Source: JBHPHI01 sp042569595 (lineage in GTDB: Bacteria; Patescibacteriota; Microgenomatia; UBA1400; 2-01-FULL-45-11). Taken from it: DNA of 26,926 bases. The translations under genes and the position numbers were made by a program. Location of the stretch: the NCBI GenBank assembly GCA_042569595.1, contig JBHPHI010000015.1, positions 1 through 26,926 of the forward strand. The letters run 5' to 3'. The number at the start of each line of letters is the position of its first letter. Position 1 is the stretch's first letter. Positions 6,514-13,347 of this stretch are shown piece by piece. The notes beneath the pieces were generated by a model that saw nothing but the letters and a program-made list of their open reading frames with translations, made no database searches and was not told the DNA's origin.

Positions 6514-7338
6514 ATGATAGACGAGCAAGTAGTAAAACAAATTCCTGTCGACAACTTACAGGCAAATCCGTTACAGCCTAGGGGGGTCATTATTCCTGAA
6601 CAACTTCAGGATTTGATGGATTCCATAAAAAAACACGGAGTTTTAGAGCCTTTAGTTGTTGCGCATACTCCAGCAGGACATCAAATCATCGCAGGCGAAA
6701 GAAGGTGGAGAGCTTCTAAACTAGCAGGACTTCAAACAGTTCCGGCAATCATAAAAAAAACGACGCCAAGAGGTATGTTGGAAATGGCGATTGTCGAAAA
6801 CGTTCAAAGAGTAGATTTAAATCCTATAGACAGAGCAAAAGCTTTCGAGAGATTGATGATCGAGTTTAACCTTGGGAACAATGAAATTGCAGACAGGGTC
6901 AGCAAATCTGCTTCTTACGTAAGTAATTCATTAAGGCTTCTAAAGCTACCAGACGCCCTCAAAGATGGGTTATTGAGCGGAGTAATCACAGAGGGTCATG
7001 CTAGGGCATTATCTGCAATTGACCACCAAAAAAGCATGATTGAAGCCTACAAGATAATCTTAAGAGAATCAGGGTCAGTCAGGATGGCGGAAGAACTTGC
7101 TAGAAGATTTAAAAACCAAAATGGCCAAGTTCAAAAATCAGGATCTCCAAAAAAAACTCTCATCATCAGTAAAGAACTAGACAAAATGAAGTCAGATTTA
7201 ACTAAGTCTCTGGGGAAGAAAGCAAAGGTAATTCTTAAGCAATCCAGAATCGAGACTAAAATCCAAATCACCCTAAAAGGTGGTCCAGAAAAAGTCAATG
7301 AAAGACTAAAAGAAATCCATCAAAAACTTACTCACTAA
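6514..7338 (+). CDS. parB: ParB/Spo0J chromosome partitioning protein
   Basis: CTP-dependent DNA clamp that loads at parS and acts with ParA in chromosome segregation. Residues 8-97 form the ParB N-terminal domain, with GERRWRA at 61-67 and ENVQR at 95-99 (CTP-binding and hydrolysis motifs). The helix-turn-helix region covers about 115-150 (EIADRVSKSASYVSNSLRLL). A shorter basic C-terminal region (about 210-274) is probably for dimerisation. The gene follows rpmA by 5 nt with no clear Shine-Dalgarno site and shares its transcript. No parA is adjacent and I saw no canonical parS sequence in the window. Its 3' end overlaps the convergent lepB gene by 11 nt. Confidence 0.93.
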   Translation: MIDEQVVKQIPVDNLQANPLQPRGVIIPEQLQDLMDSIKKHGVLEPLVVAHTPAGHQIIAGERRWRASKLAGLQTVPAIIKKTTPRGMLEMAIVENVQRVDLNPIDRAKAFERLMIEFNLGNNEIADRVSKSASYVSNSLRLLKLPDALKDGLLSGVITEGHARALSAIDHQKSMIEAYKIILRESGSVRMAEELARRFKNQNGQVQKSGSPKKTLIISKELDKMKSDLTKSLGKKAKVILKQSRIETKIQITLKGGPEKVNERLKEIHQKLTH

Positions 7339-7912
7339 AAAAATCGTAGTCCGCAGCTGATATCCCACCCATTCTATCTAACGGCCAATATCTAAAAAAA
7401 ACTTTACCTACTATATTTTCTTTGGGGACAAAGCCAAAAGCTCTTGAGTCACTAGAGTGATTCCTGTTGTCTCCCACCACAAAATATTCACCAGGAGGAA
7501 CCACTACAGGTCCGGATGAAGTAAAGTACCCAGGATGAGTCACAAATGAGTCTGGAAGGTACTCCTCAGCCAGTGGTTGGTTGTTTAAGTATATTTGACC
7601 ACGAGTTACTTCCACCACCTCGCCAGGTAATCCGATCACTCTTTTTATAAAGTCACATCCAGTTCCAGATGGGCAATGTGCGCTTGGTGGTGCGTGAAAT
7701 ACTACAATATCACCTCTTTTTGGATCACCTGTGCGGTAAGAAATTTTATCAGTCATCAGGTACTCTCTGTCTTCAAAACTAGGATACATAGAATTTCCAT
7801 TCACCTGGTGAGGTTGCATTAAAAAAAGATAAACTACCAAGAAAATAGACAGCGCCGCTACGGACGTTTCTATAATATCCATGAAAAAACCACCAATAAC
7901 CTTTAAGATCAT
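7328..7912 (-). CDS. lepB: Signal peptidase I
   Basis: Membrane-bound serine protease (family S26) that removes signal peptides from exported proteins. A single transmembrane segment spans about residues 12-33. The catalytic serine is Ser41 in GNSMYPSF, and the catalytic lysine is Lys90 in DFIKRVIGLPGE. The box with VVGDNRNHSSDSRAFG completes the active-site fold. Cys80 and Cys86 lie just before the catalytic lysine (HCPSGTGCDF) and could form an external disulfide. At 194 aa it matches Gram-positive-type SipS proteins. The start is supported by GAGGA at 7919-7923; an internal Met11 is possible but less well placed. It is convergent with parB and overlaps its stop. Confidence 0.95.
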   Translation of the reverse strand: MILKVIGGFFMDIIETSVAALSIFLVVYLFLMQPHQVNGNSMYPSFEDREYLMTDKISYRTGDPKRGDIVVFHAPPSAHCPSGTGCDFIKRVIGLPGEVVEVTRGQIYLNNQPLAEEYLPDSFVTHPGYFTSSGPVVVPPGEYFVVGDNRNHSSDSRAFGFVPKENIVGKVFFRYWPLDRMGGISAADYDFFSE

Positions 7913-7928
7913 TTAAAATCCTCAATCT

Positions 7929-7934
7929 AATATA
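7929..7934 (-). promoter_or_regulatory. Probable -10 of lepB
   Basis: On the minus strand TATATT lies upstream of lepB, giving a leader of about 10 nt that begins close to the GAGGA ribosome binding site. It is back to back with the tRNA-Val promoter on the plus strand. The assignment is tentative because the region is generally AT-rich. Confidence 0.4.
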
Positions 7935-7972
7935 ATTATCTATACTTGATGAGACTAAAGCAAGTATGTATC

Positions 7973-7981
7973 TGATACAAT
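7973..7981 (+). promoter_or_regulatory. Extended -10 promoter of the tRNA-Val/cupin unit
   Basis: TGATACAAT is a perfect TGnTAnAAT element. Transcription should begin near 7988, three bases before the mature tRNA 5' end. No convincing -35 is present. Confidence 0.65.
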
Positions 7982-7990
7982 AGCTGCATT

Positions 7991-8064
7991 GGTCGCTTAG
8001 CTCAGCTGGCTAGAGCGTTCGATTCACATTCGAGAGGTCGCAGGTTCAAGTCCTGCAGCGACCA
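7991..8064 (+). tRNA. tRNA-Val (anticodon CAC)
   Basis: A complete cloverleaf: acceptor GGTCGCT/AGCGACC, D-arm GCTC/GAGC, anticodon stem TTCGA/TCGAG with loop TTCACAT, T-arm GCAGG-TTCAAGT-CCTGC, and discriminator A at 8064. The anticodon CAC (8025-8027) reads GUG. CCA is not encoded, so it must be added afterwards. The cupin gene's ATG begins at 8066, one base after the discriminator. Confidence 0.97.
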
Positions 8065-8065
8065 C

Positions 8066-8401
8066 ATGAAACATATAAATATTTCTGATCTTCCAGACAT
8101 TCCTACCTCCCACAACAAAAACATGTTGAAAAAAGTTATTGCCAAAAGAGGTGATATTCCCCACATGCCACAAATTGGTAGAGTTACTATAAAGTCAGGG
8201 GATGTGGCAGAAAACCATAGTCATCCCGACATGTACGAAGTATTTTACATAGAAAAAGGCCAAGGAAATCTTAAATTAGATGGAAAAGACAAAACCTTCA
8301 AAGCAGGAGAGGTTTTAATTATCGAACCAGGCGAAGAGCACGAATTTTCCAACAATTCAAAAGAAGATGTTGTTATGTATTATTTTGAGATAGAAGAATA
8401 A
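8066..8401 (+). CDS. Small single-domain cupin protein
   Basis: A 111-residue cupin. Motif 1 reads NHSHPDMYEVFYIEKGQG, giving likely metal ligands His51, His53 and Glu58; motif 2 reads GEVLIIEPGEEHEF, giving His92. The metal site thus looks complete. Such small cupins act as sugar isomerases, dioxygenases or binding proteins, and the substrate cannot be read from sequence. The start codon is one base after the tRNA-Val discriminator, with no room for a ribosome binding site of its own. It is followed by SDR and HAD genes, suggesting a small metabolic operon. Confidence 0.85.
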   Translation: MKHINISDLPDIPTSHNKNMLKKVIAKRGDIPHMPQIGRVTIKSGDVAENHSHPDMYEVFYIEKGQGNLKLDGKDKTFKAGEVLIIEPGEEHEFSNNSKEDVVMYYFEIEE

Positions 8402-8411
8402 AGGAGAACAA

Positions 8412-9119
8412 ATGAACTTAAATGGAAAAACAATACTAATAACTGGATCAAGTGAGGGAATAGGTAAAGAAATCGCTCTGCTTTTAGCAAAAAAGAAAAC
8501 TAAACTAATTCTACTCAGCAGAAACTCAAAAGAACTAAAAATTGTGTCGGAAATTGCTAAAAAAGAAGGTGCAATAGCCGTAGAGATTATCGAATGTGAC
8601 TTAAGGGATAAGAATCAGATAAATAAAGCCGTAGAAAAAATTGAAAACATTGATTGCCTAATAAACAACGCTGGTATTTGGCAAAAGGTAAATGATCTAG
8701 ATAAAATATCTGAAGAAGAAACCCTTGATGTGATCAGTACGAACTTAACAGGATTAATACTAATCACTCAAAAACTACTACCCAAGCTTAAAAAATCTAA
8801 AGAGGCTGCAATCATCAACATTTCATCTAGGTCTGGGTATTCTGCTCAAAAAGGTCAGTCTATATATAGTGCTACAAAATATGGAGTTAGAGGGTTCACT
8901 GAGGTTTTGAGAGAAGATTTAAAAGAAACTAGTATTAGAGTTGCAGGAGTTTATCAGGGCGGCACAAACACAAACATGTTTAAAAAAGTAAAAGAAGGTA
9001 TTCCTGAAGAAGCATATAAAAAATTCATTCCCCCAAAAGAACTAGCTGAGGTAGTAGCATTCATGCTTACGAGACCAAAATACACATGGTTGCCAGAGGT
9101 AAGGATCGAGAGTAAATAA
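8412..9119 (+). CDS. Short-chain dehydrogenase/reductase (SDR)
   Basis: NAD(P)-dependent oxidoreductase with a Rossmann fold. The cofactor motif TGSSEGIG is at residues 11-18 and NNAG at 85-88. The catalytic residues are Ser138/139 and the pair Tyr152/Lys156 in YSATK. Classical SDR length (235 aa). The sequence resembles 3-oxoacyl-ACP reductase-like or sepiapterin-type SDRs, but the substrate is unknown. AAGGAGA just after the cupin stop is a strong ribosome binding site, and the HAD gene begins within its stop codon (TAATG). The three genes probably act on a common metabolite, which is an inference from context only. Confidence 0.9.
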   Translation: MNLNGKTILITGSSEGIGKEIALLLAKKKTKLILLSRNSKELKIVSEIAKKEGAIAVEIIECDLRDKNQINKAVEKIENIDCLINNAGIWQKVNDLDKISEEETLDVISTNLTGLILITQKLLPKLKKSKEAAIINISSRSGYSAQKGQSIYSATKYGVRGFTEVLREDLKETSIRVAGVYQGGTNTNMFKKVKEGIPEEAYKKFIPPKELAEVVAFMLTRPKYTWLPEVRIESK

Positions 9120-9742
9120 TGGGAAAGCTTAAATATATTTATTTTGATGTCGGTGGTGTTTTGATCATTGATTTTGACAAAAGCAACAAATGGCAAGAAC
9201 TCAAGGATGACTTAAAAGTCAGCAAAACAGAAAACGGGAAGTTTGATGAGGTATGGAAAAACAACACTCAAAGAGCTTGTTTAGACTACAACGTTGATAA
9301 TCTGATTCCAATTTTAGAAAAATATCTAAGAATCTCCTTTCCCGACAACTACTCGCTTCATCAAGATATTGTAGACAGATTCGAGCACAATGAATCAATT
9401 TGGGACGTGGTAAATAAAGCTAAAGAAAAATACAAATTGGGAATGATCACCAACATATATCCAGGAATGTTAGAAAAAATTCATCAAAAAAATCTATTAG
9501 AGCCAATCGATTGGCATGCTGTGGTTGATTCAAGTGTTGTAGGGCTTCAAAAACCAGATAATAAAATATATAAACACGCACAAGACAAGTCAGGCGTTAA
9601 GCCAAATGAAATACTCTTTATAGACAACATGGAATCAAATTTAGATCCAGTACGAAAAATTGGTTGGCAATCTTTTTTATATGACCCTTCAAAACCAGAA
9701 GAATCCAGTAAATTACTTTCAGATTACTTAAAACTAACTTAA
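9119..9742 (+). CDS. HAD-superfamily hydrolase (class IA-like)
   Basis: A 207-residue HAD protein. Motif I is YFDVGGVLI with the nucleophile Asp10; the second aspartate of the usual DxD is Gly, as in YihX-like and related class IA proteins. A helical cap covers about residues 20-95, a motif II threonine lies in LGMITNIY, a lysine in GLQKPDNKIY, and the motif IV acidic residues in ILFIDNMESNLD. It is probably a phosphatase for a small phosphorylated metabolite. Its ATG overlaps the SDR stop by one base, so translation is coupled. Its stop shares a TTAA palindrome with the convergent gene that follows. Confidence 0.85.
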   Translation: MGKLKYIYFDVGGVLIIDFDKSNKWQELKDDLKVSKTENGKFDEVWKNNTQRACLDYNVDNLIPILEKYLRISFPDNYSLHQDIVDRFEHNESIWDVVNKAKEKYKLGMITNIYPGMLEKIHQKNLLEPIDWHAVVDSSVVGLQKPDNKIYKHAQDKSGVKPNEILFIDNMESNLDPVRKIGWQSFLYDPSKPEESSKLLSDYLKLT

Positions 9743-10320
9743 TTGGGTAGAAACCTAGGCATTAATTCTTCGGGATTTCCGTACACACCCATTCTCCAGA
9801 AAGGAAATCTTCTTTGTCCCGCCCCAGAATCTTCTGGATCATACTGTGTATCTTCACCTACCAAGTAGAAGTCACCACTTTCATTTTCTGGGTGTCCCTC
9901 GTGTCTTCCAAAAGCAATCCCGTTTACTCTCATTCGTCTCGGGCTCTCTTCCATTTCCTGAGATCCAGAATTTAGATAAGTAAATTCCACTAGCAACTCA
10001 CCTTTTTCTTCATGTGGCCTTGATCCATCACTTCTAACAATTGCCAGTCCGGGCAAGAGGTCTAAACTAATTTCTTGCTCATCTCCGCTCACATCACAAT
10101 ACAATAGGCGCACATCCGAATTGGTAACCTTAACATCATAAGGGGTAATATCGTCTAAAAATCCAATTTCTGCTGAAATATTTGTGGAGTAGATATGTCC
10201 TTCATTTACTCTAGATAGTCCTGCAATCAACCAAGGCATTAGGGCATATTGATTTTCTACATGGTGATCGCCCTCAAATTCTACTGCGGCAGGATGATTA
10301 AACCTCACTCTTTCACTCAT
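9739..10320 (-). CDS. Hypothetical acidic protein (193 aa)
   Basis: I do not recognise this family. The protein is acidic, has no signal peptide or membrane segment, and looks beta-rich in the middle (residues 45-130, with alternating hydrophobic residues). The C-terminal third is rich in Gly, Glu, Arg and aromatic residues (for example RRFPFWRMGVYGNPEELMPRF). A good extended -10 promoter and a short leader support it as a real gene. It is monocistronic and convergent with the HAD gene, sharing four bases at their stops. Codon use does not look foreign by eye. A cytosolic protein of unknown role is all that can be said. Confidence 0.7.
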   Translation of the reverse strand: MSERVRFNHPAAVEFEGDHHVENQYALMPWLIAGLSRVNEGHIYSTNISAEIGFLDDITPYDVKVTNSDVRLLYCDVSGDEQEISLDLLPGLAIVRSDGSRPHEEKGELLVEFTYLNSGSQEMEESPRRMRVNGIAFGRHEGHPENESGDFYLVGEDTQYDPEDSGAGQRRFPFWRMGVYGNPEELMPRFLPN

Positions 10321-10329
10321 ACATAGGGT

Positions 10330-10338
10330 ATTTTACCA
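10330..10338 (-). promoter_or_regulatory. Extended -10 promoter of the 193-aa gene
   Basis: Minus-strand TGGTAAAAT matches TGnTAnAAT and ends 9 bases before the start codon at 10320, so the leader would be about 3 nt. The rest of 10339-10419 holds nothing I can identify. Confidence 0.55.
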
Positions 10339-10419
10339 AAAGGAAGCAAACACAGGGAAAAACTTATGTTTCGTCATAATTAATACATAAAATATTCTAA
10401 CTTTGTCCACTACCGCCAG

Positions 10420-10584
10420 CTAATTTGAAACAATGTTTTGGTACTTGTCTTCCATGATGTCCATCCTATCCTCTACTTCATCAAGCAGCTTGCTTTTTTC
10501 ATATAAATCTCTTTTAAGAGATTTTTGGTTAGCATGCAAAATGACAATAAGAAGCAGCAGTAATAGAAAAATAATTTTTCTCAT
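10420..10584 (-). CDS. Small membrane protein with coiled coil (54 aa)
   Basis: The predicted protein has a start MRKII, a strongly hydrophobic helix (FLLLLLLIVIL, residues 5-16) and then a charged heptad-like helix (residues 18-50, KSLKRDLYEKSKLLDEVEDR and following). This single-pass plus coiled-coil plan is like FtsB/DivIC or small phage-type spanins, but I see no family signature. The frame extends further upstream, but the ATG at 10584 is chosen because AAGGG lies at the right distance and a minus-strand TATAAT is placed for it. It is divergent from the glycan operon and shares the promoter palindrome at 10602-10613. Confidence 0.55.
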   Translation of the reverse strand: MRKIIFLLLLLLIVILHANQKSLKRDLYEKSKLLDEVEDRMDIMEDKYQNIVSN

Positions 10585-10601
10585 AAAAAATACCCTTCTT
10601 A

Positions 10602-10613
10602 ACATTATAATGT
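10602..10613. promoter_or_regulatory. Palindromic divergent -10 element (ACATTATAATGT)
   Basis: The perfect 12-bp palindrome contains TATAAT on the plus strand (10606-10611) and on the minus strand (10604-10609). Plus-strand initiation near 10618 would serve the glycan operon (ATG 10631). Minus-strand initiation near 10597 would serve the 54-aa gene (ATG 10584). RNA polymerase could not occupy both at once, so the two units should compete. Confidence 0.6.
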
Positions 10614-10630
10614 ACGAAAGGGCTATTATT

Positions 10631-11425
10631 ATGAAAAACAAAAAAAACCCATTTCTTGTGGAAAAATTGAGAGAGGAATTTGCTTTGAATAAAAATATAG
10701 AAGGATTTTTATCTTTGTACGGTGCTTCTATTTCCAAAATATCTAATAAAAACACAAAACTTCTTTGGGATAAAAGTTTGAATAATGAAAAAAATAGGTT
10801 GGATTTTATCACTAAAGATAGAATTAAAAAAACTTATGAAGTGATAGTTAAGACTGACTCATTTAAACAAAGCAAATTAAACATTTTAGATATAGGAATT
10901 GGGAACGGTTGGATTGAAAAAGAAATTATTGAAAATAACTCTAAAAAAACAATTTCTATTACGGGACTAGACATTGCTGAAGAAAACATTAAAAAACTCA
11001 AGAAAGAAATTAAAGGGTTTAAAGGAATAGTAGGAGATGCGTTAAGTTTAAATAAATACATTAAAAAAAAGAAATACGATTATATTTTTGCCTTTGAAAT
11101 ATTCGAACACATAGATCCAGATAAAATATTTAGTTTATATAAAGAGATAAAAAAATTACTGAAAAAAACTGGTCATCTAATAATATCTGTCCCGGTAAAT
11201 GAGGACTTGGAAGAAAAAATTGCAAAGAAAATAAATTATAGTGCCCACGTAAGAAGGTATACAGAGTCAATTATTAAATTTGAACTAACATGCGCAGGAT
11301 TCAAGGTAATAAATACACAAGAATTATTTGCATTTTCATCTTTTTATAAAATAAAAACGCTTATTTCAAAAATATTTAAACTTAGAAAGCCAAATGTGAT
11401 TATAATTAATAGCGCAAAACAATGA
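10631..11425 (+). CDS. Class I SAM-dependent methyltransferase, first gene of the glycan operon
   Basis: A 264-residue Rossmann methyltransferase. Motif I is LDIGIGNG (residues 86-93), an acidic residue follows in ITGLDIAEE, and the YDYIFAFEIFEHIDP segment is typical of Methyltransf_11/23 proteins of polysaccharide clusters. The frame stays open upstream to 10433, but I start at 10631 because the TATAAT at 10606-10611 and GAAAGGG at 10616-10622 place the message there. The N-terminal 80 residues are Lys/Asn-rich and helical. It overlaps the next gene by ATGA, so it heads the coupled operon. The likely role is O-methylation of a surface glycan or lipid-linked sugar; the substrate is unknown. 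Confidence 0.82.
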   Translation: MKNKKNPFLVEKLREEFALNKNIEGFLSLYGASISKISNKNTKLLWDKSLNNEKNRLDFITKDRIKKTYEVIVKTDSFKQSKLNILDIGIGNGWIEKEIIENNSKKTISITGLDIAEENIKKLKKEIKGFKGIVGDALSLNKYIKKKKYDYIFAFEIFEHIDPDKIFSLYKEIKKLLKKTGHLIISVPVNEDLEEKIAKKINYSAHVRRYTESIIKFELTCAGFKVINTQELFAFSSFYKIKTLISKIFKLRKPNVIIINSAKQ

Positions 11426-12441
11426 AAATAACTTTTTTATCTCGCATGTTTCACCCTCACATTGGTGGGGTAGAGACCCACATCTACAAACTTAGCAAAA
11501 TTCTCATAAAAAGAGGTCACAAAATTACTGTCATCACAGAACAACACGACAAGTCGTTGTTTGAAGAAGAAATATTTGAGGGAATTCATATTCATAGGAT
11601 CCCCACATTCAATCATTCAGAAAAAGACAAAAAATTTTACATATGGCAATATTTATTTCGAAATAGAAAGTTACTGACAAGCCCTGACATAGTTCACGTT
11701 CACGACGTTTTCTTCTGGGTAGTTCCTCTCAAGCTTATCTTAGTCAAACCCGTATTTACCACATTTCATGGATGGGAAGGGGAGTTTCCTCCTAAAAAGT
11801 CAGCAATACATCAAAAACAACTCGCCATAACTTTAAGCTCCAGCACTATAGCGGTGGGAGATTTTATAAGCAACTGGTACCAAATTCGTCCAAATTTCGT
11901 TACATACGGCGCAACGGACAAAAAACCAGTCGCAATGCCAAAGACGCCACACATTATAGTTTACGGAAGACTTAGTCAAGACAATGATTCCAACATAGTC
12001 ATAAATGGCTTGAAAAAAGTGAAAAAAGAATCCAAAGTAAAAATAACCTTTTTAGGTGATGGAGAATATAAAACAAAAGCAGAAAAACTAGGCAGCGTTA
12101 CAGGTTATAAAAAAAATGTATTACCCATACTAAAAAAATCTACTCACGTTATCACTTCTTCGTACTTGAGCATTCTTGATGCAATGATAGTTGGAAGACC
12201 AGTGTGTTCAGTTTATTCAAATCTGCTCAAGCAAGACTATCTTCGACTCCATCCAAGATCAGATTGCATAAGGATAACAAATGATAGCAATGAGCTAGCT
12301 TTAAGCTTACTTTCTTCCATAAAAAAGAGTAAAATAGACGATGAATCAGTCAAAAAAGCCCAAAAATGGGCACAAAAACAAACTTGGGAGAGCATAGCTG
12401 ATTTATACGAAAAGATATGGGAAAAAGCGCATCACTCATAG
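11422..12441 (+). CDS. Glycosyltransferase family 4-like protein
   Basis: GT-B fold glycosyltransferase, 339 aa. The N-terminal domain begins MKITFLSRMFHPHIGGVETH, with the Gly-Gly loop that binds the nucleotide-sugar phosphate. The second domain begins near residue 175 with IIVYGRLSQDND and has ITFLGDGEYKTKAEKL. The usual E-x7-E acceptor/donor motif is degenerate here (SYLSILDAMIVGRPV, with Ser/Ile-Leu-Asp in place of the first glutamate). Activity could therefore be changed or the enzyme may use a different arrangement. It is coupled to the methyltransferase by ATGA and overlaps the next GT2 gene by 25 nt. Probable role: adding one sugar to the surface glycan. Confidence 0.82.
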   Translation: MKITFLSRMFHPHIGGVETHIYKLSKILIKRGHKITVITEQHDKSLFEEEIFEGIHIHRIPTFNHSEKDKKFYIWQYLFRNRKLLTSPDIVHVHDVFFWVVPLKLILVKPVFTTFHGWEGEFPPKKSAIHQKQLAITLSSSTIAVGDFISNWYQIRPNFVTYGATDKKPVAMPKTPHIIVYGRLSQDNDSNIVINGLKKVKKESKVKITFLGDGEYKTKAEKLGSVTGYKKNVLPILKKSTHVITSSYLSILDAMIVGRPVCSVYSNLLKQDYLRLHPRSDCIRITNDSNELALSLLSSIKKSKIDDESVKKAQKWAQKQTWESIADLYEKIWEKAHHS

Positions 12442-13301
12442 TTACAGTAAAAAATGAACAAAACGCTATAGTTAAACTACTAGAGTCTATCGCCTCTCAA
12501 ACAAGAATTCCTGACGAAATCATCATCACGGATGCTGGGTCAACAGACAAAACCAAAGAGAAAATCAAATCTTTCAAGAAAAAACTTCCTCAAATAAAAC
12601 TCATCAGTGTTCCTGGAAAAAACAGATCAATTGGCAGAAACACAGCCATAAGCAAGTCAAAAAGCAACATAATTGCCGTAACTGACTCAGGATGCATCCC
12701 AAAGCCTGATTGGTTTGAAAAAATCATTCACCCCATAGAAACAAAAGAGGCAAAGTCTGTTGCAGGTTATTATCTGACAGAATGCAACTCCGCTACAGAA
12801 TGTGCCTCAGCGCCATTCGTAGCCGTCATGCCAGACAAAATTCACCCAGATTATTACTTGCCTTCATCAAGATCAGTAGCATTTACAAAAAAGGCATGGA
12901 AGGCCGCAGGAAAATATCCAGAAAATGTGGATTTTTGTGAGGACTTGTTATTTGCCAAATCCCTCAAAGAAAAAACCGAGATGGTAGTTCATCCCACAGC
13001 TATAGTTTATTGGTTGCACTATAAATCTATTTCACGCTTTTTCAAGCAGATTAGAAATTATTCGAGCGGAGATATCGAAGCCAGATATTGGCCACACATA
13101 TTCAAAATCATCACAGTGTATTTGCGATATATTATTTTCTTTTTTATTCATCCACTTTTTTTCCTATACCTGATTTGGCCCATTTACAAACACCACAAGT
13201 ACGTCAGATATCCAGCAGGAATAATTTTACTTCCAGTTTTTCAAGTTTTAACAGACTTGGGAATAATTGTGGGGTCTATTAAGGGAACAATTTCTAAATA
13301 A
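12417..13301 (+). CDS. Glycosyltransferase family 2
   Basis: GT-A fold enzyme of 294 aa: SLIVTVKNEQNAIVKLLESI at the N-terminus, ITDAGSTDKT in the nucleotide-binding region and VTDSGCIPKPDWFEK at the DxD-equivalent position, as in GT2 members with a TDSG/TDAG motif. FCEDLLFAKSLKE carries the ED motif that supplies the catalytic base. One or two hydrophobic segments at about 228-290 anchor it to the membrane. It starts inside the preceding gene (25-nt overlap). A second in-frame start that avoids the overlap is not evident. It probably extends a polyprenyl-linked sugar chain on the cytoplasmic face. Confidence 0.88.
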   Translation: MGKSASLIVTVKNEQNAIVKLLESIASQTRIPDEIIITDAGSTDKTKEKIKSFKKKLPQIKLISVPGKNRSIGRNTAISKSKSNIIAVTDSGCIPKPDWFEKIIHPIETKEAKSVAGYYLTECNSATECASAPFVAVMPDKIHPDYYLPSSRSVAFTKKAWKAAGKYPENVDFCEDLLFAKSLKEKTEMVVHPTAIVYWLHYKSISRFFKQIRNYSSGDIEARYWPHIFKIITVYLRYIIFFFIHPLFFLYLIWPIYKHHKYVRYPAGIILLPVFQVLTDLGIIVGSIKGTISK

Positions 13302-13325
13302 TTTTTTTATTTCACTATCCTCAAG

Positions 13326-13334
13326 TGTTACAAT
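13326..13334 (+). promoter_or_regulatory. Extended -10 promoter inside the glycan operon
   Basis: TGTTACAAT matches TGnTAnAAT and lies in the only real gap of the operon. Transcription would start near 13341, seven bases before the flippase ATG at 13348. This supports 13348, not the upstream in-frame ATG at 13267, as the flippase start. Confidence 0.55.
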
Positions 13335-13347
13335 ACTCCCAGGCATA

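Noticed and set aside
6514..7338. A parS site near parB
   Set aside because: No sequence like TGTTTCACGTGAAACA was noticed anywhere in the window by eye.
10433..10630. 66-residue N-terminal extension of the first methyltransferase of the glycan operon
   Set aside because: The extension is Ser/Leu-rich and low in family resemblance, lies upstream of the TATAAT at 10606-10611, and runs opposite a more plausible small gene on the minus strand. The start at 10631 has GAAAGGG before it.
13267..13347. 27-residue upstream extension of the flippase
   Set aside because: It overlaps the GT2 gene and lies upstream of the extended -10 at 13326-13334. The Met at 13348 begins the typical family N-terminus.
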